Notes: generated by a model from the sequence alone, not told the origin. Positions 51,990-61,720 are shown, counted from the first letter of the stretch. The stretch: 64,000 bases of DNA from Qipengyuania gaetbuli (GCF_020171365.1 NZ_JAIUZO010000002.1:310001-374000), one strand, 5' to 3'. Made by a program: numbers and translations.

Positions 51990-54719
51990 TTAGTCCTTCC
52001 CTGCCCCGAAGCTGCCGTCGATGCGGATGACTTCACCGGTACCCGACGGGTTGCCACGTTCGGCGCGGAACGTCCCGCCTGCCTCGGCAGCGCCGGGCCC
52101 GTAGAAGGCACCGTTCATCCGCCGCAGCCAGTCGCCTTGCTGTTCCTGCCCGGCAAAGGTTGAGCCGGTGATGAGACCGCCAAGGGTAAAGCCTTCGAAG
52201 ATACGGCTACGCGGTGCCCCGCTGCCGTTTTCCTGCAATGAAAGTTCCCCGTTGAAATCGGCGAATGTCGCGGTGATCGATCCCCGCCCGAAGTCGGCGT
52301 TCAGGCCGACCGTGCCATAGTAGAGGTACAGCAGGTTGCCGCCGCTGGTCGTGTCCCGGTCCACCTGGACGTAGCCCATCGTCGCACCGGTATAGGACGC
52401 GGTTCCGGTCGTGGGCATATCCGAAGTGGGAAGCCCGGCCGAGAAGACATTGTAGTCCCAGCCCGCGCTGCCGAAAACGCCCCGGGTCGAAAAGCCGACG
52501 CGACCGAAATTCGAATAGGTGAGAGGCACCAGCGGGTTGGTGCCCAGCGCGTTGTTCACCTGGCTCACCCAGTCGCGGAAATTGCCGGCGGAATCCTGCA
52601 GCGTCTGCGAATAGTTGAAGAACCTGTCGGCTTCGTTGTTACGCGAATCCGCAGTCGTATTGTCCAGCGCGACGTCCGGGAAATTGGCGAAGCTGAGGAT
52701 ATAACCCTTGGTCGCCGGATCGTAGACGATGCCGGTAATCGCCCCGACATCCGAAGTCTTGGAATCGTCCACTGCGGTAAGCGACGTGCGCGTCGTCAGG
52801 CTGGCGATGGAGCCTGCGGGCGGCGGGATCTTGGCCGGGTCGAGAACACCCTTGAACGTGCCGATCGCCATGCCGTCGGCATCGCGCGTCGCGGTAAAGC
52901 TGCCGCCCAGCTCGCGTGCGCCGGGGCCGAAGAACTGGCCCTTGCCGCTGCCCGTATAGTCGCCGATCCCGGTCATCGTGACCGTGCCGTTGAACTCGTT
53001 GCGGCCGGCAGCGATCTGGCCGTCCCAGATCCAGTTGCCCGTCGCCGTTTCGGAGAAGATGCCCGATGCGGTCGCCCATTCGGCGTAGTTGATCGGCACG
53101 TTGGCCGTCAGCTTGCCCGTGCCGAATTCGACCAGCAGCTCGCCGGTGCCCGAAATGACCATCGGGTTGCGATAGGCATTGTCGGCCGCCTGCCCGTCCA
53201 CGCGCACGAGATAGCTCGCGGTACCGGTGGTCGGGATGTCGTTGAAGACGGTCGGGAAACCGAAGACGAAGGCATTGAGGCGGAAATTGTCGCCCTCGCG
53301 CACCAGCAGGTAGTTCGACGCGACGTAGTTGAACGCATTGCCCAGGATCTGGTTTTCCGTGGCGGACCGGCTGAATTCGACCTGCTTGGTCGCTCCGAGG
53401 TTGATGAACTGCGCGATGTTCGCATCATAGGTCTCGGCCAGACCGTCGCCGCGGTAGATGTAGCGGTTCGTGTCGGCATCGTAGCGGATAGAGAACGGAC
53501 CGTTCGTCACCGCGATATCGCGGAAGTCGCCCCTTTCGAAATTGAAGCCGAGCTGGTTGTCGAACTTGAACGTCATTACCGCTTCGGTGGTCGAGAACGT
53601 CTCGCTCTTGGTCAGCGGGGTGGCGAAGGAGCCGTTGCTGGTGTCGGCTGCGCCGCGACGGCCCATGATGGTGCCTGTCGCTACACGTCCGGTCGAATCG
53701 CTGGCGGACCAGGAGGCACCGATTTCCTCGCCTGCCGGACCGAACAGCTTGCCCTGCAAGGTCCCGTTGAAATGCTGGAACTGGGTGAAAACGAAATCGC
53801 CCGAGAAGCTGTTGGCGGAGGACGACAGCGTGGCGTTGCTGGAAAAGTCGATCGTCTCGATCGACCTGCCATCCGCGATCAGGTCCATTTTGCCGATGAT
53901 GATGATGTTGCCTGTCCCGAAGTCGACCGAGGCCGTGCCCCCGCCGGCAAGCCCGCGGATGGCGCTGAAATCGGTCATCGCCCCGATCAGGTCGATGTCG
54001 TAATTGGCCGAACCGGTGCGCGGCACGTCCGCGTCCTTGGTCGGGATGCCGTAGACGAAAGCGTCGATCGACCCCGAGGCGGTGGTGGTGCCGATATTGG
54101 TTCGCTGCCAGAAGGCGCTGCCGACATAGCGGTAAGTGAGCGGGCCGGAAGTGCCCGGCCGCGTCAGCGTGAGCGAGTCGGTCCTGTCGCCTGATCGCTT
54201 GACGTAGACCACCGCCCCGGCGCTCGATTGCGCTGTATCGATATCGCTCGGCGAGAAAGTGATCGTGCCGGTCGGGGTGACGAGCGAATAGCTGCTCGTC
54301 GTCTCGTTGAAGGCGATGGTGGCCGTGGTCCCGGTCGTCGCCGTGCCACTGGTGCCGCTCGCGTTGAAATTGGCAGCGATACGCGACGAAACGCCCTGGA
54401 ACGTCTCCGACTTCAGCGGCCCGAGAAGGTCCGCATTCGCCGTGGTGGGCGGCGGAGTGGGCGTGGGTGTCGGGGTCGGGGTCGGCGTGGGAGTAGGCGT
54501 CGGTGTAGGCGTCGGCGTAGGCGTGGGCGTGGGCGTGGGCGTGGGCGTCGGCGTAGGTGTCGGTGTCGGTGTCGGGGTGGGTGTCGGCGAAGGCGACGGC
54601 GTCCCGGTCGGCGGCGGCGTGCTGCGCGGCGGGCTCGACCCGCCACCGCAAGCTGCAAGAGACATGGCGAGCGCAAGGGCGGAGGCCGAAGAGGCCTTCG
54701 CAACAACAGTCGACTTCAT
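51990..54719 (-). CDS. TbpB-like surface lipoprotein with three barrel modules
   Basis: 909 residues. Lipoprotein signal (MSLAACGGG, Cys 24), then a Thr-Pro repeat linker of about 20 units, then three similar beta-rich modules. Each module contains a TbpB-barrel type motif: [30 protein letters not shown] and [15 protein letters not shown]; each is followed by a strand and G-rich loop. Such GxFxGPxAxExGG motifs mark the transferrin/hemoglobin-binding lipoprotein barrels of Neisseria-type receptors. The gene directly upstream encodes a Slam-type exporter, the partner of this family. The ligand is unknown; no TonB receptor is nearby. The gene stops near 51990, 87 bases before the lysK start. Confidence 0.85.
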   Translation of the reverse strand: MKSTVVAKASSASALALAMSLAACGGGSSPPRSTPPPTGTPSPSPTPTPTPTPTPTPTPTPTPTPTPTPTPTPTPTPTPTPTPTPTPTPPPTTANADLLGPLKSETFQGVSSRIAANFNASGTSGTATTGTTATIAFNETTSSYSLVTPTGTITFSPSDIDTAQSSAGAVVYVKRSGDRTDSLTLTRPGTSGPLTYRYVGSAFWQRTNIGTTTASGSIDAFVYGIPTKDADVPRTGSANYDIDLIGAMTDFSAIRGLAGGGTASVDFGTGNIIIIGKMDLIADGRSIETIDFSSNATLSSSANSFSGDFVFTQFQHFNGTLQGKLFGPAGEEIGASWSASDSTGRVATGTIMGRRGAADTSNGSFATPLTKSETFSTTEAVMTFKFDNQLGFNFERGDFRDIAVTNGPFSIRYDADTNRYIYRGDGLAETYDANIAQFINLGATKQVEFSRSATENQILGNAFNYVASNYLLVREGDNFRLNAFVFGFPTVFNDIPTTGTASYLVRVDGQAADNAYRNPMVISGTGELLVEFGTGKLTANVPINYAEWATASGIFSETATGNWIWDGQIAAGRNEFNGTVTMTGIGDYTGSGKGQFFGPGARELGGSFTATRDADGMAIGTFKGVLDPAKIPPPAGSIASLTTRTSLTAVDDSKTSDVGAITGIVYDPATKGYILSFANFPDVALDNTTADSRNNEADRFFNYSQTLQDSAGNFRDWVSQVNNALGTNPLVPLTYSNFGRVGFSTRGVFGSAGWDYNVFSAGLPTSDMPTTGTASYTGATMGYVQVDRDTTSGGNLLYLYYGTVGLNADFGRGSITATFADFNGELSLQENGSGAPRSRIFEGFTLGGLITGSTFAGQEQQGDWLRRMNGAFYGPGAAEAGGTFRAERGNPSGTGEVIRIDGSFGAGKD
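54456..54588. repeat. Hexanucleotide tandem repeat encoding a (TP)n linker
   Basis: About 20 imperfect copies of GGCGT[GC/AG]-type hexamers, translating on the reverse strand as Thr-Pro pairs. Varied third bases make it imperfect DNA but uniform protein, typical of an exposed linker in a surface lipoprotein. Copy number may vary between strains. Confidence 0.85.
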
Positions 54720-54755
54720 GATTTGGTTATGCCCCCAAGACGCCGAAGCGTGACC

Positions 54756-56093
54756 CTAAAACGCCGCAGCGACTCCGATCTCTCCGGCAAGACGATTGTA
54801 TTTATATATACCGACGGTTGAAAGATTTTTTTCGTATTCGACCTTAACGACCGGCGCGAAGTTCCCGAGGCGCAAAGTCCTCAGCGTTCCGGACAAAGCA
54901 ACCGAGAAGCGGTCGTCTACGCGGCGCTCGGGAAACAGCAGTAGTCGCCGGTCCGCCTCGAGGTGCGAATAGCCCAGGTCGAGCACCGCCGTGACCGAGC
55001 CGAATTCGCGGTAGAGATAGCCGTCGATACCGCCCGTGACATTGGCATATCCCGGATCGCGCGCGCCCGTGCGCACCGCCATCAGGTTCGCGCCCAAGCC
55101 GCTGCGCGCATCGAGCGCGAGGTCGACCCCGCTCCGCAGCGCCAGCCGCGTGCCGTCCTGCAGATCGTTGCGGCGGTTGTCATTGTCCGTGACCGTGGCG
55201 GACACGCGCAGCTGCGCGGTGTCGGATACCGGCAGGCGATAATCGGCGGTCGCCCCGACTGTCAGCGAATAGCTTTCCTGCCCGAACCAGCGATGCGACG
55301 CGGTGGCGGCCACATCCAGCGTTCCGCCCCACAGCCGGTATTGCGGCCCTGCCTGCAATGCGACGATGTAATCGTCGAACTGGCTTTCCCGGTAGATATC
55401 GCCGCTTGCCGACAGGCGCAGTAGCAGGTCGGACCGCTTGTCGATACCGACCTTGCCGAACAGCTGCCCCTGCAGCGACAGACCGACGCCGGAGGTTTCC
55501 TGCGCATCCTCGTCGAGCGTGAAATCGCCCAGGATCGTGTCGAGCGTATCGGAACGCGTGGCGCGGTTGATATTGCTGTCGGGTGCCAGCGCGACACGGA
55601 AGCTGGCGCCGAAAGGTCGCTGCGCGGTGAGCGCCTGCGCATAGAAGCGCACCATCTGCTCCACCTCGGGCGGCAGTCCGGCTGCCTGCGCGGCACGCAG
55701 TTCGCGGCTCGCTTCGCCAAGGTTGCCCATCATGGCCTGCATCCGCGCCAGTTCGATGCGGACGCGCGCATTGTCGGGTTCTTCGTCGAGGATCCGGCGG
55801 AACAGCACGGCGGCATCCGCATAGCGCTGCTGCAGGTCCGCGCGCAGCATGGCGAGGCGGAACAGGGCTTCGCGTTTGAGCGGGCCTTCCTCGTTGCTCG
55901 CCAGTGCCTCGTAAGCCTGCGCGGCAAGCTCCAGCTCGCCGCGATCGCGCGCGGCATCGGCCACGGCGAAGAGTTCGGCATTGGTCAGCTCGACGCTTTG
56001 CACATCGGAAACACTGTCCTGCGCATGCAAGGGCGCGCCGACAAGGCAGGACAGGACTAGGCCAAGAAGAAAGAGGCGACGCACGCGCTGCAA
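54756..56093 (-). CDS. Surface lipoprotein assembly modifier (Slam-like)
   Basis: 445 residues. Signal peptide (MQRVRRLFLLGLVLSCLVGAPLHA), an N-terminal tetratricopeptide part (residues about 35-150; VADAARDRGELELAAQAYEALASNEEG, then RIELARMQAMMGNLGEASREL) and a C-terminal outer-membrane barrel (about residues 155-445) of the DUF560/Slam type ending FAPVVKVEYEKNLSTVGIYKYNRL. Slam proteins move TbpB-like lipoproteins to the cell surface. The gene ends 36 bases before the lipoprotein start on the same strand, as expected for an exporter-substrate pair. Confidence 0.88.
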   Translation of the reverse strand: MQRVRRLFLLGLVLSCLVGAPLHAQDSVSDVQSVELTNAELFAVADAARDRGELELAAQAYEALASNEEGPLKREALFRLAMLRADLQQRYADAAVLFRRILDEEPDNARVRIELARMQAMMGNLGEASRELRAAQAAGLPPEVEQMVRFYAQALTAQRPFGASFRVALAPDSNINRATRSDTLDTILGDFTLDEDAQETSGVGLSLQGQLFGKVGIDKRSDLLLRLSASGDIYRESQFDDYIVALQAGPQYRLWGGTLDVAATASHRWFGQESYSLTVGATADYRLPVSDTAQLRVSATVTDNDNRRNDLQDGTRLALRSGVDLALDARSGLGANLMAVRTGARDPGYANVTGGIDGYLYREFGSVTAVLDLGYSHLEADRRLLLFPERRVDDRFSVALSGTLRTLRLGNFAPVVKVEYEKNLSTVGIYKYNRLAGEIGVAAAF

Positions 56094-56153
56094 TTAGCGG
56101 GGCGCGCGGCCAACACCGAACATATTCGTTTATCCTGCACATAATCGGCGGGA

Positions 56154-56173
56154 TTGATGCAGTTTTACATCAA
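56154..56173. promoter_or_regulatory. Inverted repeat in the Slam/TIR divergent region
   Basis: TTGATG and CATCAA, eight bases apart, form a 20-base dyad 60 bases upstream of the Slam gene and 130 before the TIR gene. It resembles neither the FNR nor the Fur consensus. It is a candidate operator or a transcript hairpin; the regulator is unknown. Confidence 0.4.
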
Positions 56174-56303
56174 CCTGGCGAGCCATCTAGCTTGGATAAG
56201 CCGGGATGTATTTGCGCAGGCGTTGCAGCTGCCCAATCAACGGCTCTCGCACGATGCAAAAATAGGGTATACGCAAGGATCACAAGGGGGGACTGGCGCT
56301 ATC

Positions 56304-58292
56304 ATGTCGGACGAGGAAGGGCAGACCGGGCAAGCGGATGCACCTCGCCCCAGCGTGTTCCTCAGCTACACCCGCACGGACAGCGAACGCGCACGCCAAT
56401 TGATCTCGGCGCTCGAACAGTCGGGCTTCGACATGTGGTGGGACGGGCTTATCGAAGGCGGCGTCGACTACCTTCCGACGATCGAATCCGCCCTGCTCGG
56501 CGCGGATTGCGTGATCGTCCTGTGGTCGCATGATTCGGTGGAATCCGCCTGGGTTCGCGACGAAGCCGAAAGCGGCCGCGACCGTGGCCGTCTGGTGCCG
56601 GTAACGCTGGACGGCACGATCGCACCGCTCGGTTTCCGGCAGTTGCAGCTGATCGATGTCAGGGGCTGGAAGGGCGATCCAAAGGCACCGCAGGTCCAAC
56701 GGATCGTATCCGCGGTAAAGCGGGCGATCGACGCCGGGCAGACGCGCGGGGGCAAGACCGGCGGCCACCATGGGCATGTCCTCCCTCCCCTCCCCGCCGA
56801 ACAAACTGGTGTCTCCCGCCGGACGCTCGTTCTAGGCGGTCTCGGGGTCGGTGTCGCAGGGGCGGCGCTTGGCGCGTGGCAATTTGGCCTGTTTCCGGGG
56901 AGCAATGGCGATACGGCCGTGGCCATGGCCGTTCTTGGATTTGCCAATCTGACCGGGGATGAAGACCAGTCTTGGTTCACCAGCGGGCTGTCCAACGAAC
57001 TGCGCCAGATGCTCGCGCGCAATCCGTTGCTGCGCGTGTCCGCGCCGACGTCGTCCACCCTGCAAACGGACGAGGACGATTTTTCCATCGGACGCGCGCT
57101 CGGCGTGCCCAATATCCTGCGCGGCAGCGTGCAGCGCGCAGGCGACATCGTGCGCATCAGCGCCGAACTCGTCGCGGTCGAGGACGGGATGGTCCGCTGG
57201 GGCGAGACCTACGACCGCAAGCTGGAAGACGTTTTCGCGGTCCAGACCGAAATCGCCCGCACGGTGGCATTGCGGCTGGTCGCCCAGATCGCCAGCGAAA
57301 GCGAGGCGGCAAGGAGCATTGCCGACCAGGAAGGCGTCGGCGGCACCAAGGACCTGCAGGCCTATGAAGCGTTCCTGCGCGGCTCCGCCCTTGCCGATGC
57401 CTCGGCTGGATACGAAACCGACCGCGCCGCGCTCGAACAGTTCGAGACTGCGATCCGGATTGATCCGGCCTTCGCCAAGGCGCATGCCATGCGCGCGCAA
57501 ATGCTGGCCGCAGTGGCGAATGCGACAGACGATTCCGCAGACTGGGCCCGCTTGTACGATGCCTCGATCAAGGCCGCAGAGCGCGCCATCGAGCTGGCCC
57601 CCACCCTGCCCAAGGGACACATCTCGCTGGGCTTTTCCCTCAATAATGGCCGGCTCGATCCCAAGGCTGCGCGGCCCCACTACACGCGCGCACTGGAACT
57701 TGCGCCGGGCGATGCCGACGTGCAGCGCGCGGTCGCCCTGTTCTATGCCTATAACGGCGAAGGGGCCGAGGCCCTGCGGCTGATCGAGACGGCCCTCAAG
57801 CTCGACCCCATCAATCCGCGAGCCTTCCGCACGGCCGGCTTCGTCGCGCTGCTGGCCGGGGATTTCGCAACCGCATCGGCCCATGGCGAGAAGGCGCTGT
57901 CATTCGGCGCCAATCTGTCGAGCGCGCATTATATCGTCGGCGTCTCGCAATACATGCTGGGCGATCTTGCGAAGTCGGAGGCTGCCTTCGCACAGGAACC
58001 GGTTCCGCTGTTCGGCCAGGTCGGCTTGGCGATCGTGCGGCACAGGCTTGGGCGGCAGGCAGAGGCAAAGGCGGCCTTCGACGAAATGGTGGCCGATTAC
58101 GGCGATGCCGGCCTTTACCAGCAGGTGCAGGTCCTTGCCCAATGGGGCGAGAAAGCGCGCGCCATCGAACTGCTGGCACAGGCAAGCGAGCTCAAGGACC
58201 CGGGCCTGTTGTTCGCGCCCAGTGACCCGCTGGTCGATCCGCTGCGCGACATGCCCGAATTCGACCGGATCATCGCTCCGCTGGCTTGGTGA
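56304..58292 (+). CDS. TIR-domain protein with membrane segment, TolB-like domain and TPRs
   Basis: 662 residues. Residues 15-140 form a TIR domain: SVFLSYTRTDSERA (box 1), GADCVIVLWSHDSVESAW and the WxxxE motif W83-E87 holding the putative NADase glutamate. A basic linker and one membrane helix (LVLGGLGVGVAGAALGAWQFGLF, about 174-196) follow. Next is a TolB/FlgO-like domain (AVLGFANLTGDEDQSWFTSGLSNELRQML, then LRGSVQRAGDIVRISAELV), then TPR repeats to the end. The start at 56304 has a distant GGGGGG; in-frame codons back to 56154 exist. It is alone, divergent from the Slam gene. Architecture suggests a membrane signalling or stress protein; defence is possible but unproven. Confidence 0.85.
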   Translation: MSDEEGQTGQADAPRPSVFLSYTRTDSERARQLISALEQSGFDMWWDGLIEGGVDYLPTIESALLGADCVIVLWSHDSVESAWVRDEAESGRDRGRLVPVTLDGTIAPLGFRQLQLIDVRGWKGDPKAPQVQRIVSAVKRAIDAGQTRGGKTGGHHGHVLPPLPAEQTGVSRRTLVLGGLGVGVAGAALGAWQFGLFPGSNGDTAVAMAVLGFANLTGDEDQSWFTSGLSNELRQMLARNPLLRVSAPTSSTLQTDEDDFSIGRALGVPNILRGSVQRAGDIVRISAELVAVEDGMVRWGETYDRKLEDVFAVQTEIARTVALRLVAQIASESEAARSIADQEGVGGTKDLQAYEAFLRGSALADASAGYETDRAALEQFETAIRIDPAFAKAHAMRAQMLAAVANATDDSADWARLYDASIKAAERAIELAPTLPKGHISLGFSLNNGRLDPKAARPHYTRALELAPGDADVQRAVALFYAYNGEGAEALRLIETALKLDPINPRAFRTAGFVALLAGDFATASAHGEKALSFGANLSSAHYIVGVSQYMLGDLAKSEAAFAQEPVPLFGQVGLAIVRHRLGRQAEAKAAFDEMVADYGDAGLYQQVQVLAQWGEKARAIELLAQASELKDPGLLFAPSDPLVDPLRDMPEFDRIIAPLAW

Positions 58293-58457
58293 GACGCTGA
58301 AACGGGCGAGAGCCACACCGTCTAAACTTCGCGAAAACCGGCATTTGTCAGTAAGAATTTGGCTGGATTCTGCGGATTCTACAACTTGTGCTATAGATAA
58401 ACCCGGTCGCCCAGAACGGACAGGTCGCGCTCGTAGCAATTCTATGGGAGACCCGCC

Positions 58458-59462
58458 TTGCCTACTTACCGCTTTCTTGCCGCCCTCGCCATTTCCGCCA
58501 CCCTGGCTGTCACGGCCAGTGCCGGTCCGCCTGCGGGCAAGGGCGGCGGAAAAGGCGAAAAGGGAGATCCGGCCGACTTCCAGCCCGAAATCCTCTACCA
58601 GTACAATGGCCGAAAATCCCAAGATGTGCGCCTGACCGACATCAGCGGCTCGTCCTATGTAACCGTCCATTCCGCAGCGCAGGCGCAGCTCGACGGATTT
58701 GTCGCGTCCGACGAGGAATTCGCGATGATTGCCTATGCGGAAGCCGGCGATGTCTACCTGACCAGCTGGACCGCATCCCCGGTCACGATCGGGGCCAAGA
58801 CGCTCATCTCGGCCCGTGTCGATAGGGCGCCTGGTTCTGGGCGCGTACACTGGATGGAATTCTCGCCCGACGGCACGCGGCTGGTCTTCACCGAAAGTTC
58901 GAGCGAACCGGACAATCTTTGGTCCAACGATGCACGCCGCCTCTGGGTGTACGACATCGTCAGTGGTGACCTTGCACCGGTCCTTTGGGACTTCAGTATT
59001 CTCGACGTAGCCTGGAGCCCTTTTGACAGCGAGGACAATGTCGTTTTTTTTACGGGTGGAGCGGTCGGGGTGGAATATCCCGAGCACCTGTACCGCTTCG
59101 ACATGGGAACGGGTGAACTGACACCGTTCCTCGACTATGGCGAGCATTTTACCAGTCGCTATTTCGACATCACCGGTAGACACGCACAAGGCGCGCCGAA
59201 GATCGTCATGGCCTACAAGGAAGCGGACGGGCGCGACTACATCCGCATTTACAATTTTTCGGGAAATCGCCTCAACGAAAGCTGGATGTCGCGCGGTGAC
59301 ATCCTCAGCTTCGATTGTTCGGGAACCAGAGTAGTCGGCAAAGACGAAGGATCGACCGGGACCAACCTGACGATCACCGAGCTGGGGGGCAGCGTAAGTG
59401 GCTTCCTTTCGGGCCGCGGCGTGCACTCGGTCTCCGACTGGATGTCGCGCAACCCCTGCTAA
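58458..59462 (+). CDS. Secreted beta-propeller-like protein of unknown function
   Basis: 334 residues with a signal peptide (MPTYRFLAALAISATLAVTASA), a Gly/Lys-rich stretch (GKGGGKGEKGDPAD) and a mature part of repeated short beta motifs like the TolB/WD40 propellers (RVHWMEFSPDGTRLVFTESSSEPDNLW, then LDVAWSPFDSEDNVVFF). TTG start at 58458 with GGGAGACC before it. An 8-T run (59044-59051) lies inside the gene. It ends 9 bases before the convergent nspC. No function recognised. Confidence 0.75.
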   Translation: MPTYRFLAALAISATLAVTASAGPPAGKGGGKGEKGDPADFQPEILYQYNGRKSQDVRLTDISGSSYVTVHSAAQAQLDGFVASDEEFAMIAYAEAGDVYLTSWTASPVTIGAKTLISARVDRAPGSGRVHWMEFSPDGTRLVFTESSSEPDNLWSNDARRLWVYDIVSGDLAPVLWDFSILDVAWSPFDSEDNVVFFTGGAVGVEYPEHLYRFDMGTGELTPFLDYGEHFTSRYFDITGRHAQGAPKIVMAYKEADGRDYIRIYNFSGNRLNESWMSRGDILSFDCSGTRVVGKDEGSTGTNLTITELGGSVSGFLSGRGVHSVSDWMSRNPC

Positions 59463-59471
59463 GAAGCCAGC

Positions 59472-60650
59472 TCAGCTCAACCGGTCGCGGAAGGTCTCGT
59501 AGCCGAACTCCTTCACCAGCTCGAGCTGGTCGGTGTCGCTGTCCCACAGCCAGATGCTGGGCAGCTGCACGCCGTTGAAAGTGTTGGTCTTGACCATCGA
59601 ATAATGCGCCTGGTCGAGGAAGGCGAAGCGCTTGCCGATCTCCGCGCCGCCCGGGATGCGGTAGTCGCCGATCACGTCGCCTGCGAGGCAGGAAGGACCG
59701 CCGATGCGCACTTCGGGTGTCTCTTGGTCGGTCGCCTCGCCCAGCATGGCCGGGCGATAGGGCGCTTCGATCACGTCGGGCATGTGGCAGGTGGCGGAAA
59801 TGTCCGCCACCGCGACCGGCAGGCCGTTGTATCCGGTGTCGAGGATCGTGCCCACGAGGATGCCTGCATCCAGCGCCACCGCCTCGCCCGGTTCGAGATA
59901 GATTTCCGCGCCCGTGTCTTCCTTGGCGTCACGCAGGAACTCGACCAGTTCCTCGCGCTGGTAGTCGGCACGGGTGATGTGGTGGCCGCCGCCCATGTTG
60001 ATCCACTTGAGCTGGCCGAACCACGGTTCGATCGCGTCGAAGACCTTGTCCCAGGTTTCGTGGAGCGGCTCGAAATCCTGCTCGCACAGATTGTGGAAGT
60101 GGATGCCGTCGACCTGCTCCATGATCTCGGGCGTGAGCTGGTCGATCGGGAAGCCGAGACGGCTGCCGGGGCTGGAGGGATCGTAGCGCGGCACTTCGCC
60201 TGTGGGATGCTGCGGATTGATGCGCAGGCCCACGTCGAAGCTCTGCCCTGCCGCGCGCGCCGCCTCGAGGATCAGCGAGGCGCGTTCGAGCTGGCCGGGG
60301 GAATTGAAGATCACATGGTCGGACAGGCGGCAGACCTCTTCCAGTTCCTCCGGCTTGTAGGCGGCGGAATAGGTGGCGATCTCGCCGTCGTAGAATTCGG
60401 AAGCGAGCCGGGCTTCCCAAAGGCCCGAGGTGCACACGCCGTCGAGATACTCGCCGATGATCGGCGCGGTGGCCCACATGGAGAACGCCTTCAGAGCGGC
60501 GAGCACCTTGATGTCGGCGGCATCGCGGATGTCGGCGAGCACCTGGCAATTGGCGCGCAGCTTGGCCGCATCCACCACGAATGCGGGGCTGTCCACGCGG
60601 GAGAGGTCGAAATGGGCAAAGGCCCCCGGGTCGCCGGCTTTGGTTTCCAT
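59472..60650 (-). CDS. nspC: Carboxynorspermidine/carboxyspermidine decarboxylase
   Basis: 392 residues, PLP-dependent (alanine racemase-like fold III). The Lys in VLAALKAFSMW binds PLP, GFPIDQ and HFHNLCEQ are family segments, NMGGGHHITR binds phosphate, and the C-terminal Cys stretch is GGPSCLAGDVIGDYR. It removes the carboxyl group in the last step of the alternative spermidine pathway. The partner synthase is at the right window edge (63305). I start at 60650; the frame is open to 60719. Confidence 0.93.
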   Translation of the reverse strand: METKAGDPGAFAHFDLSRVDSPAFVVDAAKLRANCQVLADIRDAADIKVLAALKAFSMWATAPIIGEYLDGVCTSGLWEARLASEFYDGEIATYSAAYKPEELEEVCRLSDHVIFNSPGQLERASLILEAARAAGQSFDVGLRINPQHPTGEVPRYDPSSPGSRLGFPIDQLTPEIMEQVDGIHFHNLCEQDFEPLHETWDKVFDAIEPWFGQLKWINMGGGHHITRADYQREELVEFLRDAKEDTGAEIYLEPGEAVALDAGILVGTILDTGYNGLPVAVADISATCHMPDVIEAPYRPAMLGEATDQETPEVRIGGPSCLAGDVIGDYRIPGGAEIGKRFAFLDQAHYSMVKTNTFNGVQLPSIWLWDSDTDQLELVKEFGYETFRDRLS

Positions 60651-60690
60651 GGGGCGCGACTTAGGGTGCGCAGGGGCCGAGGGGAAGAGG

Positions 60691-61671
60691 CTAGTCGCCC
60701 GCCCCGCCCGCAGGCGCATCCACGCCGAAGCGGATCACGCGGTTGCCGTAGACGTCGATCATGTAGGCGCGCCCCGCACTGTCGAGCGCGATGTCGTGGC
60801 CGAGGCTCGCGCCCTCGCCCTCCAGAGCGAGGTCGAAGCTGCGCTCCACCGTGCCGTCGGGCCGGTAGACGCGGACCATGGCGCCGGTGCGGTCGAGCAT
60901 GTCGCGCCCTTCGACCGCCAGCACCCAGCCCCCGCCGAGCGGTTTGACACTGTAGGTATGACCGCGCTCCAGCCCGCGCCACTGGCCGAGCGGTTCGCCT
61001 TCGGTCGAGAAGACGGAAATCCGCGCATTCTCGCGGTCCGCGACATAGACCCGCTCGCCATCGGTGGAGACGGCGTGGGGCAGGTCGAGTTCGCCCGCAT
61101 CCTCGCCCGGACCGCCCCATTCGCCGAGGTATTTGCCCTCGCGGTCGAACAGCGCGACGCGGGTGTTCACATAGCCGTCTGCGACCAGCACCCTGTCACC
61201 GAGGAAATCGACGTCGGCAGGCCGTCCAAAGTGGCCGGAGTCCTCGCCGCTTTCGCCGCGCACGCCCATGACCAGCTCTTCCTCGCCGTCATGCGAGAAG
61301 CGCAGCACCTGTTCGCGCGCGACATCGGTGATCCAGATGTCGTCCTCTGCGTCCACCGACAGGCCGTGCGGCATGATGAACTGCCCCGCGCCCCAGCGCG
61401 CCAGCAACTGCCCTTCCTGCGAGAACATGAAGACCGTGTCCTCGGCAATCGGCTTGGTGGTGAAAGGCTCTTCCCATTCGCGGCCCGCGCGGTGGAGCAC
61501 GAAGACGTGGCCGTGGCTGTCGATATCGACCGCGCTCGGCTGGCCGAAAATCGCATCGGTTGGGATCGAGGGCCAGTCGGCATCGACTTCAGCGCGTGGC
61601 GCTTCCTCGCGCGGGGCGCTGGTGCAGGATGCCAGCAACGCGGCGCCGATGATGACGTGAAATCCCCTCAT
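60691..61671 (-). CDS. NHL-repeat lipoprotein, peptidyl-hydroxyglycine lyase-like
   Basis: 326 residues; lipobox LLASC (Cys 16) anchors it in the envelope. A six-bladed NHL propeller follows, with blade motifs such as MPHGLSVDAEDDIWITDVAREQVLRF, GRPADVDFLGDRVLVADGY and LPHAVSTDGERVYVADREN. The nearest family known to me is the PAL (peptidyl-alpha-hydroxyglycine amidating lyase) type; conserved His and Tyr positions cannot be checked here, so activity is only a guess. It lies 40 bases before nspC on the same strand. Confidence 0.85.
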   Translation of the reverse strand: MRGFHVIIGAALLASCTSAPREEAPRAEVDADWPSIPTDAIFGQPSAVDIDSHGHVFVLHRAGREWEEPFTTKPIAEDTVFMFSQEGQLLARWGAGQFIMPHGLSVDAEDDIWITDVAREQVLRFSHDGEEELVMGVRGESGEDSGHFGRPADVDFLGDRVLVADGYVNTRVALFDREGKYLGEWGGPGEDAGELDLPHAVSTDGERVYVADRENARISVFSTEGEPLGQWRGLERGHTYSVKPLGGGWVLAVEGRDMLDRTGAMVRVYRPDGTVERSFDLALEGEGASLGHDIALDSAGRAYMIDVYGNRVIRFGVDAPAGGAGD

Positions 61672-61720
61672 GGGAGGGGAGGATTACGCGCCTGCCGCCC
61701 CGCCGCAAGCCCGAACACGA

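Noticed and set aside
54456..54588. Tandem repeats as a possible CRISPR or VNTR array outside genes
   Set aside because: The repeats lie inside a long open frame, are hexamers without spacers, and translate as Thr-Pro pairs.
56154..56173. An FNR or Fur site in the dyad upstream of the Slam gene
   Set aside because: FNR sites have four bases between TTGAT and ATCAA, here there are ten; no Fur-type 19-base palindrome is present.
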